Numbered from the stretch's first letter, positions 27,081 through 37,817 are shown. The stretch is 64,000 nucleotides of DNA from Nostoc sp. PCC 7524 (GCF_000316645.1 NC_019684.1:6273501-6337500); one strand, 5' to 3'. Translations and numbers: made by a program. Notes: a model not told the origin generated them from the letters alone.

Positions 27081-27923
27081 ATGAATACTGAAACAATATT
27101 TAGGGTTCCGGTTGCATTAACAATTGCAGGTTCCGATAGTGGTGGTGGTGCAGGAATTCAAGCTGATTTACGCACATTTGCTTTTCACTGTGTCCACGGT
27201 GCTAGTGCTATCACCTGTGTCACTGCACAAAATACTCTAGGGGTGGCGCGAGTGGATGCTATGTCGTCAGAAGCTGTTGTAGCCCAAATACAAACCGTAG
27301 TTGAGGATATTGGGTTACAGGCGACGAAAACTGGTATGTTACTCAATCAGGAAATTATTGCGGCTGTTGCCCAGCAGGTAGAGGCTTTACAAATACATAA
27401 CTTAGTTGTTGACCCGGTGATGGTATCACGTACAGGGGCGCAATTAATTGATGATGATGCCGTCAAGACACTCCGTGAGCAACTGATACCCAAGGCAGCT
27501 ATTATTACACCAAATCGCTACGAAGCTCAGATTTTAAGTGGTTTACCAGTAAACTCTCTGGATGATATGAGGGCAGCCGCGCAAGTAATTCACCGCAATT
27601 TCAAAGCGAAGGTGGTTTTAGTGAAGGGTGGAGGAATGGTAGGAAATGCCCGTGGTGTTGATATTTGGTTTGATGGACAAAAGCTAGAAACATTAACTAC
27701 ACAGCAAGTAGACACTAAGAATACTCACGGTACTGGTTGTACTTTATCAGCTGCGATCGCTGCCAATCTAGCTAAAAGTGAAGATTTATGGCAATCTGTA
27801 CAGCAAGCTAAGAAATATGTTACTACTGCACTCACTTACACATTAGATATCGGCAAAGGACAAGGCCCTGTAGGTCATTTTTTCCCATTACTGCAAAGTG
27901 AGGGAGTGGTGAGTGGAGAATAG
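27081..27923 (+). CDS. thiD: Hydroxymethylpyrimidine/phosphomethylpyrimidine kinase
   Basis: Performs two successive phosphorylations of hydroxymethylpyrimidine to the diphosphate used in thiamine synthesis. The 280-residue ribokinase-fold protein has the substrate motif IAGSDSGGGAGIQADLRTF, VVDPVMVSRTGAQL, and the catalytic/anion-hole motif THGTGCTLSAAI. Length is normal. It belongs to the same pathway as thiL at 6.8 kb but is not linked to it. CCCCAGT heptamers lie right before the start. Confidence 0.96.
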   Translation: MNTETIFRVPVALTIAGSDSGGGAGIQADLRTFAFHCVHGASAITCVTAQNTLGVARVDAMSSEAVVAQIQTVVEDIGLQATKTGMLLNQEIIAAVAQQVEALQIHNLVVDPVMVSRTGAQLIDDDAVKTLREQLIPKAAIITPNRYEAQILSGLPVNSLDDMRAAAQVIHRNFKAKVVLVKGGGMVGNARGVDIWFDGQKLETLTTQQVDTKNTHGTGCTLSAAIAANLAKSEDLWQSVQQAKKYVTTALTYTLDIGKGQGPVGHFFPLLQSEGVVSGE

Positions 27924-28121
27924 GGAGTAGTAGAGATGGGGGAGATGGGGGAGAATTTTTGGCTACTGCCCAATGCTCAATACCTATTGCTTAAGAATGT
28001 AATTTTCAATATCTTTGCACTCCGAGCATTTTTCTATTATTCTTGGGCTAGTTTCAGTGCTGAATATCTTTTGATAACATTTCTGATACTCTAATTAATT
28101 TATTTTGATACCAACTAACCG

Positions 28122-28730
28122 ATGCGAACAACCACAGGTTCTGTTCACGGCAATCCATCAAAACCACCATCTTCAACCCTTCCAACTTCTGTACCATTAT
28201 ACGTATATCGGGAATTAGCAACAGAATTAAAAGCAACACAGGCACAATTAGATGCGCTGAATGCAAAAAATCGACAACTAGCGCAAGAAAACCAACGACT
28301 GCGCCATGAAATTACTCAAGTTGTTCAGTCTTTTTTACACTTGCAAAAATTGGTGGATTACCAAACTACACCAAGTTCTTATTCATCTCCCACTTCCCAC
28401 CCTGAAGTCAACGTTCCCAAAAACTATCAATCTACTCAAACACAACCACGTCCACAGGCTCATCGTTCCCGACAGCCTGTTGTCCCTGAACCACCAAACA
28501 GCAAAAGCCGTCATCCTGATTTCTCTGTCCCTTTAGTTGAAATCAGTTCTCCCATGCCAGAAACAGTATTAGTTGAAGAACAAGAAGTAGGTTACTATCC
28601 AACTGCTAAGTCACAAGCAAAAGAACTTAATGGTTGGTGGTTGGCACTTGGCATTTTGTTAATTATGTTAACAGCTTTTGGGGCTGGGTATTTAATTGTG
28701 CGTCCCCTATTTGCACATCAAAGCCGCTAA
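28122..28730 (+). CDS. Coiled-coil protein with C-terminal transmembrane anchor
   Basis: 202 residues. A coiled coil spans about 28-75 (LATELKATQAQLDALNAKNR, with regular Leu/Gln heptads). It is followed by a Pro/Ser/Gln-rich disordered stretch (about 85-155) and one C-terminal transmembrane helix (about 171-193, WWLALGILLIMLTAFGAGYL). This tail-anchored arrangement puts the coiled coil in the cytoplasm. I do not recognise a family or function. Confidence 0.65.
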   Translation: MRTTTGSVHGNPSKPPSSTLPTSVPLYVYRELATELKATQAQLDALNAKNRQLAQENQRLRHEITQVVQSFLHLQKLVDYQTTPSSYSSPTSHPEVNVPKNYQSTQTQPRPQAHRSRQPVVPEPPNSKSRHPDFSVPLVEISSPMPETVLVEEQEVGYYPTAKSQAKELNGWWLALGILLIMLTAFGAGYLIVRPLFAHQSR

Positions 28731-29605
<875 letters not shown>

Positions 29606-29773
29606 GTGCTGTTAGAGTTGATTTGGAAAAAGTAGTTGGCTGTGATTTTAGGCTCTTATTGATCTCCACCAACTCCCCTTCAACCGGGGAAAATTAGATC
29701 AAAGTCTCCCTTCACAAAGGGGATTTAGGATCAAAGGCTCATTCATGAGTAGTTGATAACTATCATCACAAAA

Positions 29774-29798
29774 AAAGGGGCAGATAATCTACCCCTTT
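29774..29798 (-). terminator. Terminator downstream of fghA
   Basis: AAAGGGG (29774-29780) pairs with CCCCTTT (29792-29798). Read on the minus strand the stem is followed by a run of seven or more T, the canonical form, so it best serves the minus-strand fghA transcript ending 208 bases away. It may also stop glnB from the other side. Confidence 0.65.
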
Positions 29799-30005
29799 AT
29801 CCAACCAGAAAATTTAAACTACTCTACAGCAGAACTTTAACCATAATTGGTGCCAAATGGGTAGTAATTTTTGAAATATATATGAAAAGATATTTTTACA
29901 AAAAATCTGACCATACTTTCATGTATCTACTGAATAAATAATATTTGTTTCATCATCTGAAAACTTGTTATGGCCAATTTTTCAGGTCAAAAATAAACCT
30001 TAACT

Positions 30006-30854
30006 TTAAGTTAACCCGAAAGCGATCGCATGATGGCGGATGTGGTCTTCTATAAAACTGGCAATAAAATAATAACTGTGGTCATATCCTACTTGATAAC
30101 GCAAGTTTAAAGGCTGGTTAACCAACTTACAAGCCTGCTCAAATACTTCTGTTAACAATTGTCCAGCCAAAAATTGATCAGCCGTACCTTGATCAATCAA
30201 AATAGAACTGTGATAACCCAACTTTTGAACTAATTCGCTAGCATCATAACCACGCCAACTTTCTTGATTGCTACCCAGATAACGACTGAAAGCTTTTTGT
30301 CCCCAAGGACAACACATAGGTGCAACAATCGGGGCAAAAGCTGAAACTGATTTATATGACTTGGGATTTCGCATCGCACAAACTAATGCACCATGTCCAC
30401 CCATCGAATGACCAAAAATCCCTTGATTATCGGTTTGTACATGAAAATTTACCGCAATTACAGCAGGTAATTCTTGCACTACATAACTATACATTTGATA
30501 GTGCTGATGCCAAGGTGTTTCAGTAGCATCAACATAAAAACCCGCACCTGTACCAAAGTCCCAGTCATCATCCTCACCGGGAATATCTGTATTACGGGGG
30601 CTAGTATCTGGTGCAACTAACATCAATCCATACTCAGCAGCATAACGTTGCGCCCCAGCTTTAACCATAAAATTCTCTTCCGTACAAGTCAACCCAGAGA
30701 GAAAATAAAGGACTGGTACAGGTTTCTCGGCTGCTTGTGGTGGTTGATAAACCGCGAAGCGCATTTCACCGTTACAACTAGAAGAAGCATGAGCATAAAA
30801 GCCGAGTTTGCCCTCAAAGCTTTTATATTCCGAGATAAGTTTGATGTTAGCCAT
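30006..30854 (-). CDS. fghA: S-formylglutathione hydrolase
   Basis: Hydrolyses S-formylglutathione to glutathione and formate, the second step of glutathione-dependent formaldehyde detoxification. The 282-residue alpha/beta hydrolase (esterase D type) has the nucleophile elbow GHSMGGHGAL (Ser in GHSMG), a conserved LSGLTCTEENFMVKAG near residue 53, the Asp in DQGTADQFL and the His in YDHSYYFI. Length is exact for the family. Its pathway partner frmA lies about 0.8 kb away on the same strand, with one opposite-strand gene between them. Confidence 0.96.
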   Translation of the reverse strand: MANIKLISEYKSFEGKLGFYAHASSSCNGEMRFAVYQPPQAAEKPVPVLYFLSGLTCTEENFMVKAGAQRYAAEYGLMLVAPDTSPRNTDIPGEDDDWDFGTGAGFYVDATETPWHQHYQMYSYVVQELPAVIAVNFHVQTDNQGIFGHSMGGHGALVCAMRNPKSYKSVSAFAPIVAPMCCPWGQKAFSRYLGSNQESWRGYDASELVQKLGYHSSILIDQGTADQFLAGQLLTEVFEQACKLVNQPLNLRYQVGYDHSYYFIASFIEDHIRHHAIAFGLT

Positions 30855-31177
30855 AAATCATTATATTCAGGACTGACGCAACTACAGCGATGGCTACGCC
30901 TGCCGCAGGCATCGCTATTTAAAAGTATAGTCACCTATAACTTTTAATAGAGTTAATAGGGTTAGAAGAATTAAATATAGGAGAAAAGGCAGAAGCATCA
31001 GCGACATTACTTATATAGATAACCCCTAAACCTGAACTATTTAAAAAGAAGACCTTGCTTGCATTGCTAATACTAATTCTGCCAATTGACAGACGGAAGT
31101 CTTAATCAAAGCCTCTACCTTGAAAAAAGTGTTGGTTAATTGCCCAACGCCTACAAAGTATAGAGTAAAACAAGAAG
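30855..31177. repeat. Spacer with REP-like palindrome
   Basis: GCGATG (30887-30892) and CATCGC (30910-30915) enclose the palindromic GCCTGCCGCAGGC, a dispersed repeat type of these genomes. Just before it is GGACTGACGCAACTACAG, like the ends of the MITE-like element at 13.9 kb. No gene seen. Confidence 0.55.
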
Positions 31178-31609
31178 ATGTCCAAGAAAAAAGCGGAAGA
31201 AAAATACACTGACCCAGAATTACGCGAAGAAATTAAAGAAGAAATAAAAGAATCAGATAAAGGTGGTAAACCTGGTCAATGGTCTGCGCGTAAAAGCCAA
31301 ATGTTAGTCAGGGAATATGAAAAACAAGGTGGTGGCTATAAACAATCCCAAAAAGATGAAGCAGCTAAATCTTTAGAGAAATGGTCTGAACAAGATTGGC
31401 AAACCGAAGAAGGAGAAACACGCGCCCGTGATGGTGAAGTAACTAAACGTTATTTGCCAAAAGAAGTTTGGGAAAGATTGAGTGATCAAGAAAAAAAAGA
31501 AGCTGAACAAACAAAAGAAAAAGCCGCAAAAGAAGGTAAACAACACGTTGAATGGCCGGATGCTGTGAAGCGGGTAATGCGTGAAGTTGAGCAGAAATCT
31601 GATCAATAA
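31178..31609 (+). CDS. Highly charged DUF5872-like protein
   Basis: 143 residues, about half of them Lys, Glu, Asp or Arg, with no hydrophobic core or membrane segment. A recognisable block is KPGQWSARKSQMLVREYEKQ, followed by GGGYKQ, which resembles DUF5872, a stress-type domain of unknown function. The C-terminal half is helical (RLSDQEKKEAEQTKEKAAKE). The composition is like that of hydrophilic, possibly disordered stress proteins. It lies on the opposite strand between fghA and frmA. The family name is from memory and should be treated as tentative. Confidence 0.7.
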   Translation: MSKKKAEEKYTDPELREEIKEEIKESDKGGKPGQWSARKSQMLVREYEKQGGGYKQSQKDEAAKSLEKWSEQDWQTEEGETRARDGEVTKRYLPKEVWERLSDQEKKEAEQTKEKAAKEGKQHVEWPDAVKRVMREVEQKSDQ

Positions 31610-31613
31610 TTTG

Positions 31614-31667
31614 TTTGTAGTAAGGGCTTTAGTTCTTATTTAAAAACACTAAAGTGCTTACTACAAA
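31614..31667. repeat. Palindromic dispersed repeat, second copy
   Basis: TTTGTAGTAAGGGCTTTAG pairs imperfectly with CTAAAGTGCTTACTACAAA. It is related to the copies at 5997 and 57732 and lies between two convergent genes, where it may terminate both. Confidence 0.75.
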
Positions 31668-31672
31668 TCCAT

Positions 31673-32782
31673 CTAAAACGTCACCACACTGCGAATTGAT
31701 TCGCCTCTGTGCATTAAATCTAAAGCATCATTAATCTTTTCAATGGGCATAACGTGAGTAATTAAATCATCAATATTGATTTTTCCATCCATATACCAAT
31801 CAACAATTTTCGGGACATCTGTCCGCCCTCTCGCACCACCAAATGCTGAACCTTTCCATACACGCCCAGTTACCAGCTGAAAGGGACGAGTGCTAATTTC
31901 CTCACCTGCACCAGCAACACCAATAACTACACTTACACCCCAACCTTTGTGACAGCATTCTAATGCTTGACGCATAACTTTGACGTTGCCAATACATTCA
32001 AAACTGTAATCAGCACCACCTTTAGTTAAATCAACCAAGTAAGCAACTAAATCACCCTCTACTTCCTGGGGGTTAACAAAGTGTGTCATCCCAAATTTTT
32101 CCGCTAATGCTCGCTTGCTAGGGTTAATATCCACCCCGACAATCATATTAGCCCCTACCATCCGCGCCCCTTGAATGACATTTAAGCCAATACCCCCCAG
32201 TCCGAAAACTACTACATTCGCTCCTGGTTCTACCTTGGCTGTATTAATAACTGCACCAACACCTGTGGTTACGCCACAACCGATGTAACAAACTTTATCA
32301 AAGGGGGCATCTTCTCGAATTTTCGCCACAGCAATTTCTGGTAGCACTGTGTAATTAGAAAAAGTCGATGTACCCATATAGTGATGAATCATCTGCCCGT
32401 CGATAGTAAAACGGCTAGTGCCATCGGGCATCACACCACGTCCTTGAGTAGCGCGAATAGCTTGGCAAAGATTAGTTTTGAAACTCAAACAATATGCACA
32501 TTGCCGACATTCGGGAGTGTACAGGGGTATTACATGATCCCCTGGCTTGACGCTAGTGACACCAGCACCCACCTCTACCACCACACCCGCGCCTTCATGT
32601 CCTAAAATGGCTGGAAATAAACCTTCAGGATCAGCACCAGAAAGGGTAAAGGCATCAGTATGACAAACCCCACTAGCTTTGATTTCTACTAAAACTTCTC
32701 CAGTTTTTGGCCCCTCAAGTTGAACAGTTTCAATCGTTAATGGCTTACCCGCACTGTAAGCTACTGCTGCTTTAACTTCCAC
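31673..32782 (-). CDS. frmA: S-(hydroxymethyl)glutathione dehydrogenase / class III alcohol dehydrogenase
   Basis: Oxidises the spontaneous formaldehyde-glutathione adduct to S-formylglutathione with NAD. The 369-residue zinc medium-chain dehydrogenase shows the catalytic zinc ligands in [15 protein letters not shown] and [10 protein letters not shown]. The structural zinc cluster is [15 protein letters not shown], and the Rossmann motif is [11 protein letters not shown]. The start is a GTG with AAGGAGGG before it. The product would be passed to FghA, encoded nearby on the same strand. Confidence 0.96.
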   Translation of the reverse strand: MEVKAAVAYSAGKPLTIETVQLEGPKTGEVLVEIKASGVCHTDAFTLSGADPEGLFPAILGHEGAGVVVEVGAGVTSVKPGDHVIPLYTPECRQCAYCLSFKTNLCQAIRATQGRGVMPDGTSRFTIDGQMIHHYMGTSTFSNYTVLPEIAVAKIREDAPFDKVCYIGCGVTTGVGAVINTAKVEPGANVVVFGLGGIGLNVIQGARMVGANMIVGVDINPSKRALAEKFGMTHFVNPQEVEGDLVAYLVDLTKGGADYSFECIGNVKVMRQALECCHKGWGVSVVIGVAGAGEEISTRPFQLVTGRVWKGSAFGGARGRTDVPKIVDWYMDGKINIDDLITHVMPIEKINDALDLMHRGESIRSVVTF

Positions 32783-33052
32783 GAGTTAGCCCTCCTTGAA
32801 CAATTCAAAAGTCAAAATTCAAAAACAGAGGTAAGTAAGTTAGGGTAAATGACTTACGGTTTGTAATGATTTTATATCGTAGGGTGGTTGCCAATACATT
32901 AAATAGGCTGTGCGCCAATTAACAATGAAATTGCATTTTTTTGAGAGATTGGTACATTAGTTACAGGCGGCAGACTAGGAACATGATACTTCTCCGCAGC
33001 CTGAACCTATATTTTTGTCAACCCCTCAGTTATCTACACTTTTGTAAAGCTT

Positions 33053-34336
33053 ATGAACCCTGCCCTAACTAAAATTGGCGCTCAAATGTCCAACCTAACT
33101 GGTGTACGAGCGATTATGAAGGACATTATCGAAACGTTAAAAGCCAGTGCGGGGCAGGAATTAATTAATCTAAGTGCGGGCAACCCGTTGATTTTACCGG
33201 AGGTAGAGCAGTTATGGCGGGATTATACGGCAGAACTTTTAGCTAGTTCAGAGTATGGAGAGGTAGTTTGCCGTTATGGTTCTAGTCAGGGTTATGCACC
33301 TTTAATTGAGGCGATCGCTAAGGATTTTAATCAACGCTACGGTTTAAACTTAACTGAGCGCAATATCTTAATCACCCCTGGTAGTCAAAGTCTTTACTTC
33401 TATGCTGCCAATGCTTTCGGTGGGTATACCAGCAATGGGGAACTCAAGCAAATAGTATTGCCCCTGAGTCCCGATTATACAGGCTATGGGGGTGTGTGCT
33501 TGTTTCCAGAGGCTTTACTGGCTTACAAGCCAACTTTAGATATTGACGCATCCAACCATAAATTCAAATATCGCCCCGATTTTAGCCAACTATCAGTCAC
33601 AGACAACACAGGCTGCATTATCTTCTCCCGTCCCTGCAACCCAACAGGCAACGTCATGACTGAAGATGAAGTGAAGAAAATTGCTGCCTTGGCTGCTAGC
33701 TACGATGTACCAGTGTTAATTGATTCCGCTTATGCTCCTCCATTCCCGGCGTTAAACTTCACAGATATGCAGCCAGTATTTGGCAATAACATCATCCACT
33801 GCATGAGCTTATCCAAAGCTGGGCTACCAGGAGAACGCATCGGTATTGCCATTGGGGATGAACAATGGATACAAGTTTTAGAATGTTTCCAGACGAATTT
33901 GTGCATTCATCCCTCACGCTATGGACAGGCGATCGCATCTCGTGCTATCAACTCTGGTAGTTTGGCACAAATTGCCGAAACCGTGATTCGTCCCTTTTAC
34001 CAGGAGAAGTTTACTGTTTTAGAAGATACCTTAAATGCTGCCATGCCCAAGGATTTACCTTGGTTCCTCCATCGTGGTGAAGGGGCTATCTTCGCTTGGT
34101 TGTGGTTAAAGGATCTACCCATCACTGATTGGGAATTCTATCAAGAACTGAAAAAAGTCGGTGTAATTGTAGTTCCTGGTAGTACATTCTTCCCAGGTTT
34201 GAAAGAAGAATGGCAACACAAGCATCAATGTTTACGCATTAGCCTCACAGGTAGCAATGAGGAAATTACTCTGGGAATGCAACGTTTAGCTAAAGCCGCA
34301 GAGCAAGTTTATCAAAGTGCAGTGATGAGTGCTTGA
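33053..34336 (+). CDS. avtA: Valine--pyruvate aminotransferase
   Basis: A PLP-dependent fold-type I aminotransferase of 427 residues. The PLP lysine is in SLSKAGLPGERIG. Other conserved points are CRYGSSQGY, RPCNPTGN and the phosphate-binding Arg near the Lys. The long, specific N-terminal part (MSNLTGVRAIMKDIIETL) is that of AvtA, which exchanges amino groups between valine and pyruvate or alanine. Other alanine/branched-chain donors are possible. It is monocistronic or transcribed together with rimM 100 bases downstream. Confidence 0.9.
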   Translation: MNPALTKIGAQMSNLTGVRAIMKDIIETLKASAGQELINLSAGNPLILPEVEQLWRDYTAELLASSEYGEVVCRYGSSQGYAPLIEAIAKDFNQRYGLNLTERNILITPGSQSLYFYAANAFGGYTSNGELKQIVLPLSPDYTGYGGVCLFPEALLAYKPTLDIDASNHKFKYRPDFSQLSVTDNTGCIIFSRPCNPTGNVMTEDEVKKIAALAASYDVPVLIDSAYAPPFPALNFTDMQPVFGNNIIHCMSLSKAGLPGERIGIAIGDEQWIQVLECFQTNLCIHPSRYGQAIASRAINSGSLAQIAETVIRPFYQEKFTVLEDTLNAAMPKDLPWFLHRGEGAIFAWLWLKDLPITDWEFYQELKKVGVIVVPGSTFFPGLKEEWQHKHQCLRISLTGSNEEITLGMQRLAKAAEQVYQSAVMSA

Positions 34337-34435
34337 GAAAATAGAAATCAGGGGAGGAAGGGAGACAAGAGAGACAAGAGGCATACCCAATGCTCTAATC
34401 CCCAATCCCCAGTCCCCAATTCCCAGTAATAACCA

Positions 34436-35104
34436 ATGAATAGCGAAGAATTAAAAGAAGGTAAGGGGAGTAGAAAAGCAAGGGGAAAGGCAAAAACTAA
34501 AAAACCCCAATCCCCAATCCCCAATCCCCAATCCCCAATCCCCAACCTTGATGATTGGATTGAAATAGGTAAAATCGTGGCTCCACAAGGTTTGTCTGGA
34601 GAGTTAAGAGTTTACCCTAACACTGACTTTCCCGAACGTTTTGAAGAACCGGGACAACGTTGGCTGTTGTATCCAGGAAAGACGGAACCGCAACCGATTG
34701 AGTTGTTAACAGGACGTTACATAGAAGGCAAAAACCTATATGTGATTACATTGGCTGGTGTAGATAATCGCAACCAAGCCGAAGAATTACGCGACTGTAG
34801 ATTATTTGTACCAGTCAGCGATCGCCCCCAATTAGGTGAAGATGAATATCATGTCATCGATTTAATAGGTTTGGAAGTTTTTCTGCAAACATCGGGTGAA
34901 CTGGTGGGTACTGTGGTAGATGTGATGGCCGCAGGTCATGATTTATTAGAGGTTAAGTTACCAGAATTGCCTGCTAGTAAGCAAAAACAAAAGACAGTTT
35001 TAATTCCCTTTGTTAAAGAGATTGTCCCTGTAGTAGATTTACCAGCCCATCGCATTGAAATTAATCCACCTGCTGGGTTACTGGAATTAGCGACTGGCAG
35101 TTAG
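34436..35104 (+). CDS. rimM: Ribosome maturation factor RimM, repeat-extended N-terminus
   Basis: Assists 16S rRNA processing and 30S head assembly by binding S19. The RimM core starts at about residue 41 ([19 protein letters not shown]), and the PRC-barrel part is around [15 protein letters not shown]. At 222 residues the protein is about 40 longer than usual. The extension is a Lys/Arg-rich stretch followed by [14 protein letters not shown], encoded by CCCCAAT heptamers. The ATG at 34436 is the only ATG in frame before the core. A TTG at the Leu of LDDW (after the repeats) is the alternative start and would give a normal-sized protein. Confidence 0.93.
   Translation: MNSEELKEGKGSRKARGKAKTKKPQSPIPNPQSPIPNLDDWIEIGKIVAPQGLSGELRVYPNTDFPERFEEPGQRWLLYPGKTEPQPIELLTGRYIEGKNLYVITLAGVDNRNQAEELRDCRLFVPVSDRPQLGEDEYHVIDLIGLEVFLQTSGELVGTVVDVMAAGHDLLEVKLPELPASKQKQKTVLIPFVKEIVPVVDLPAHRIEINPPAGLLELATGS
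34505..34546 (+). repeat. STRR heptamers CCCCAAT inside the rimM reading frame
   Basis: Five perfect CCCCAAT units plus CCCCAAC. Another cluster (CCCCAAT/CCCCAGT) lies just before the start codon at about 34400-34430. In-frame reading gives the 7-residue unit PQSPIPN. Confidence 0.85.
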
Positions 35105-35120
35105 GGACTTTTCCAGGGTT

Positions 35121-36416
35121 CTACTCCCCAGTCCCCAGTCTCTTCTGCCATTCAGCATCAATTTGTGCAGAACGCTCAACTTCCTGTTCTAGTAAGTCAG
35201 TTTCAGTTGTGTACACCAAATCTTCATTACTAATAACTGTTTCTGCACCAAACTGATGGGCGTAATCAATTTTTTGTTGTAACGCTGAATTGGGACTTGC
35301 TAATAATCTTGCCCTAGAAAGGCGATCGCTGTTACGGGCAGAAATTTTACTATTACGCCATTGAATCCAAAAATAACGCACCAAAGGTATAGCTAAAAAG
35401 CCCATACCATAAGCCAACAGCAACCAATAAATGCCTTGGACAAAAGCTACTAATCCACCTAATTCAGCCGCAACTGTACCATCTGCTAATAAACTACCAA
35501 GTACCAAAGCACCAACAAGATTAGCTACACCTAACCCAGCACTCAGCATAATTTGTCCAGAACTAGCTGCACTAAAACGCCAAGGTACTTCTTCTAAATA
35601 TACTGGCACTGACTCATGACGTTTGCTGCTGGCTCTCACCTGCAACTCTGGGAAATAATACACAATTTGTCCTTCAGGACTAACCTTTGGTTGCCCATTA
35701 AATTTTAAGAGTACGGGCAGCATATAATCTTCGTATTCTTGTTGATATGCTGCACCGATATCATCTAGATAAGGAGATATTTGTTCAGCTACTACTGCAC
35801 CACGGTTAGCACGAATTACGGCAGCAACTTCCTGCCAACGACGTTCTTCTAAATTGGCGTTAGGATTCCCATCACCAAACAAAAATGAAAATACAGCCTC
35901 CAAGAAATTCATCTGGCTGTCTTCTTGTCTACCGCGCCGCCGTTGTTGAGGGTAATTTTGATAGTTTGGGTTGAAATACCAAAATAAATCGGGAAAATAA
36001 ATAAAGCCCCAACCACCACTACCATGACTGCGGCGATCGTCATTGTCACTACTAGAATTCATCGCCGTAATAATGACAATGATCGTAATAGTAATCAGAA
36101 TAATAGAAGCAATTAACAAGATGCCAAAGGAAACGCGAATCAGGTAGAATAGAACGCCCCATATCTTCTGCCACCATTCTTGCAATTGCAACTGTAAGTA
36201 TTTATTACGTAAAATATCCCTAAAATTGCGGGGAAACAGGTAAACCACATCTCCCGTTTCTGCCACCTGTAAATGTCCACCAGCATCGGTGGCTAGAGCT
36301 AATAAGCTTTGGTTAGCCTCAGCTATATTCAATCCAGCCTGAGTTGCCACATCACCAACAGTGACTCGGTAGCCCAGTTTCTCCACCGCTTGCATGATCA
36401 TTGGATTGGGAGCCAT
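35121..36416 (-). CDS. Conserved multi-pass membrane protein with N-terminal winged-helix-like region
   Basis: 431 residues. The first about 65 residues (LGYRVTVGDVATQAGLNIAE) look like a small helix-turn-helix. Then a strong double-length hydrophobic region (about 85-117), a Gly/Ser/Tyr/Gln-rich soluble part with a FLEAVFSFLFGDGNPN block (about 172-187), and two more transmembrane helices near 285-345 follow. A C-terminal acidic helical tail ends the protein. It looks like a conserved cyanobacterial membrane protein, but I cannot name it. It is convergent with rimM, 16 bases apart. Confidence 0.7.
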   Translation of the reverse strand: MAPNPMIMQAVEKLGYRVTVGDVATQAGLNIAEANQSLLALATDAGGHLQVAETGDVVYLFPRNFRDILRNKYLQLQLQEWWQKIWGVLFYLIRVSFGILLIASIILITITIIVIITAMNSSSDNDDRRSHGSGGWGFIYFPDLFWYFNPNYQNYPQQRRRGRQEDSQMNFLEAVFSFLFGDGNPNANLEERRWQEVAAVIRANRGAVVAEQISPYLDDIGAAYQQEYEDYMLPVLLKFNGQPKVSPEGQIVYYFPELQVRASSKRHESVPVYLEEVPWRFSAASSGQIMLSAGLGVANLVGALVLGSLLADGTVAAELGGLVAFVQGIYWLLLAYGMGFLAIPLVRYFWIQWRNSKISARNSDRLSRARLLASPNSALQQKIDYAHQFGAETVISNEDLVYTTETDLLEQEVERSAQIDAEWQKRLGTGE

Positions 36417-36609
36417 CGCTTTCCCCCCTATTGAAACTTATTCGCCTTTCTTTCAGTTTGACATTACCGAATAAATTCGGCTATTCGCTTATATCACCCT
36501 AATCGAATTCGGGGGTTTTGCAACTCATATCAGTATTTTCACCCCTTTTTTATGTTATTATGATTTTTTTATGCTTTATTAACTAGGACAATTTCTGTCC
36601 TAAATATGT

Positions 36610-37089
36610 ATGGTTCAGTACACTCTCGCTCAAAGTCCAGAAATCATCCTCACTGTTTCTGGCAAGGATTCAGCTAAAGCCCGTGACAAAGCAATGGATC
36701 AGTTGATGGAACTGATGAATGCTGGCAAACTACCTACGGAATTGGAAGAAGGATTTGGGCCTCAACAATTAATTGAAGTCAAGGAAACCGCAACGGATTC
36801 CACCAGTAGTGAAGATGCTGTTACACAAGCTGTACAAGTTCTGAGCAACCTAGCCACACTGAAACTAAAGGTACAAGAATCACGAGCCGAAGCTTTAGAA
36901 ATTCGTCAGGCTGTTGATGTACTGTTTTCAGATGAATCAGTATCAGAAGAAGAAATTACTCGTCTCAAAGAAGGTTTTAAAGTTCTCAAAAATTTTGCTC
37001 AAGCTAACCTGCGTTACCAAGAAGCACGCACTAAGGCAGAACAAGCTCGACAAGTGCTAGATCAGGCTTTGAAATCACCTGATAAGTAG
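36610..37089 (+). CDS. Conserved hypothetical cytoplasmic protein, coiled-coil C-terminus
   Basis: 159 residues. The N-terminal half (TLAQSPEIILTVSGKDSAKA) has beta/alpha character, and the C-terminal half is a long helix or coiled coil rich in Ala, Glu, Lys and Gln (for example LRYQEARTKAEQARQVLDQA). No signal peptide, membrane segment or catalytic motif is visible. The spacer upstream is AT-rich. I do not recognise the family. Confidence 0.65.
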   Translation: MVQYTLAQSPEIILTVSGKDSAKARDKAMDQLMELMNAGKLPTELEEGFGPQQLIEVKETATDSTSSEDAVTQAVQVLSNLATLKLKVQESRAEALEIRQAVDVLFSDESVSEEEITRLKEGFKVLKNFAQANLRYQEARTKAEQARQVLDQALKSPDK

Positions 37090-37280
37090 CTTATATCTGT
37101 TTACATCTAAGAAAAATAATCATTTGGGTGTTGCTTAATAGCAACATCAGTTTATTTCTTAACAGACGAAGTTTACTATAAGAACACAATAAAGTCTAAA
37201 TTGGTGTCGTTGATTATAGATCCGACATCAATATCGAGTAACTGAATGTATGATCAACAAGCTGAGATTTTTGACTTCAA

Positions 37281-37352
37281 CTGGGGCGCTAGGATTCGAA
37301 CCTAGGGATGGCGGGACCAAAACCCGCTGCCTTACCGCTTGGCTACGCCCCA
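37281..37352 (-). tRNA. tRNA-Gln (anticodon UUG)
   Basis: On the minus strand the 72 bases fold as a cloverleaf. The acceptor is TGGGGCG/CGCCCCA with discriminator G, the D arm is GCCA...AGGC, and the anticodon stem GCGGG/CCCGC encloses the loop TTTTGGT (anticodon TTG). The T arm is CTAGG-TTCGAAT-CCTAG. The 3' CCA is not encoded. UUG reads CAA and, by wobble, CAG. Confidence 0.95.
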
Positions 37353-37592
37353 AAGTTTCAACTTTAATAATATAGCAGTGTGTACCGGGGTAATGTCAAG
37401 TATTTTGTCCCAGGAAATTCCAAAATTTTTTTTCTCTTGGTTTGTGTGATTTTTCATCGACAGGAGTTAGGGGCTGCCAGTGAAGACTGTCAATAGGCAA
37501 TAGCCCAAAATAGCTTGATTTTTGACCTTTCTATCTTTCAGGAAGTTATGTTATTACAATAGTATTACTCCTAGAAGGAGGCTCATCATTCT

Positions 37593-37817
37593 ATGCAAGT
37601 ACAAAAAGTTCGTAAAGTGGGTAACTCTTTGGGTATTACCCTTCCTAAAGAAACTCTTCAAAAGCTTAGAGTAAAGGAAGGAGATAGCTTGTTTATTACA
37701 GAGACCCCTGGTGGTGTTTATATAACTGCTCATGATCCAGAATTTGAAAAAGCAATGGAAGCTTATCGAAAAGTAAGCACGAAATACAGGAACGCATTAC
37801 GTGAGTTGGCAAAGTAA
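37593..37817 (+). CDS. AbrB/MazE-type antitoxin
   Basis: A 74-residue SpoVT-AbrB swapped-hairpin DNA-binding protein. The family opening VQKVRKVGNSLGITLPKETL is followed by LRVKEGDSLFI and a helical C-terminal tail (about 50-74) that would bind and block the toxin. AGAAGGAGG lies 11 bases before the ATG, an unusually strong ribosome site that fits higher antitoxin than toxin synthesis. The 3' end overlaps the toxin start by 17 bases. Such antitoxins also repress their own operon. Confidence 0.88.
   Translation: MQVQKVRKVGNSLGITLPKETLQKLRVKEGDSLFITETPGGVYITAHDPEFEKAMEAYRKVSTKYRNALRELAK

Noticed and set aside
29753..29941. 62-codon frame after glnB
   Set aside because: It runs through the AAAGGGG/CCCCTTT terminator and has low-complexity AT-rich composition.
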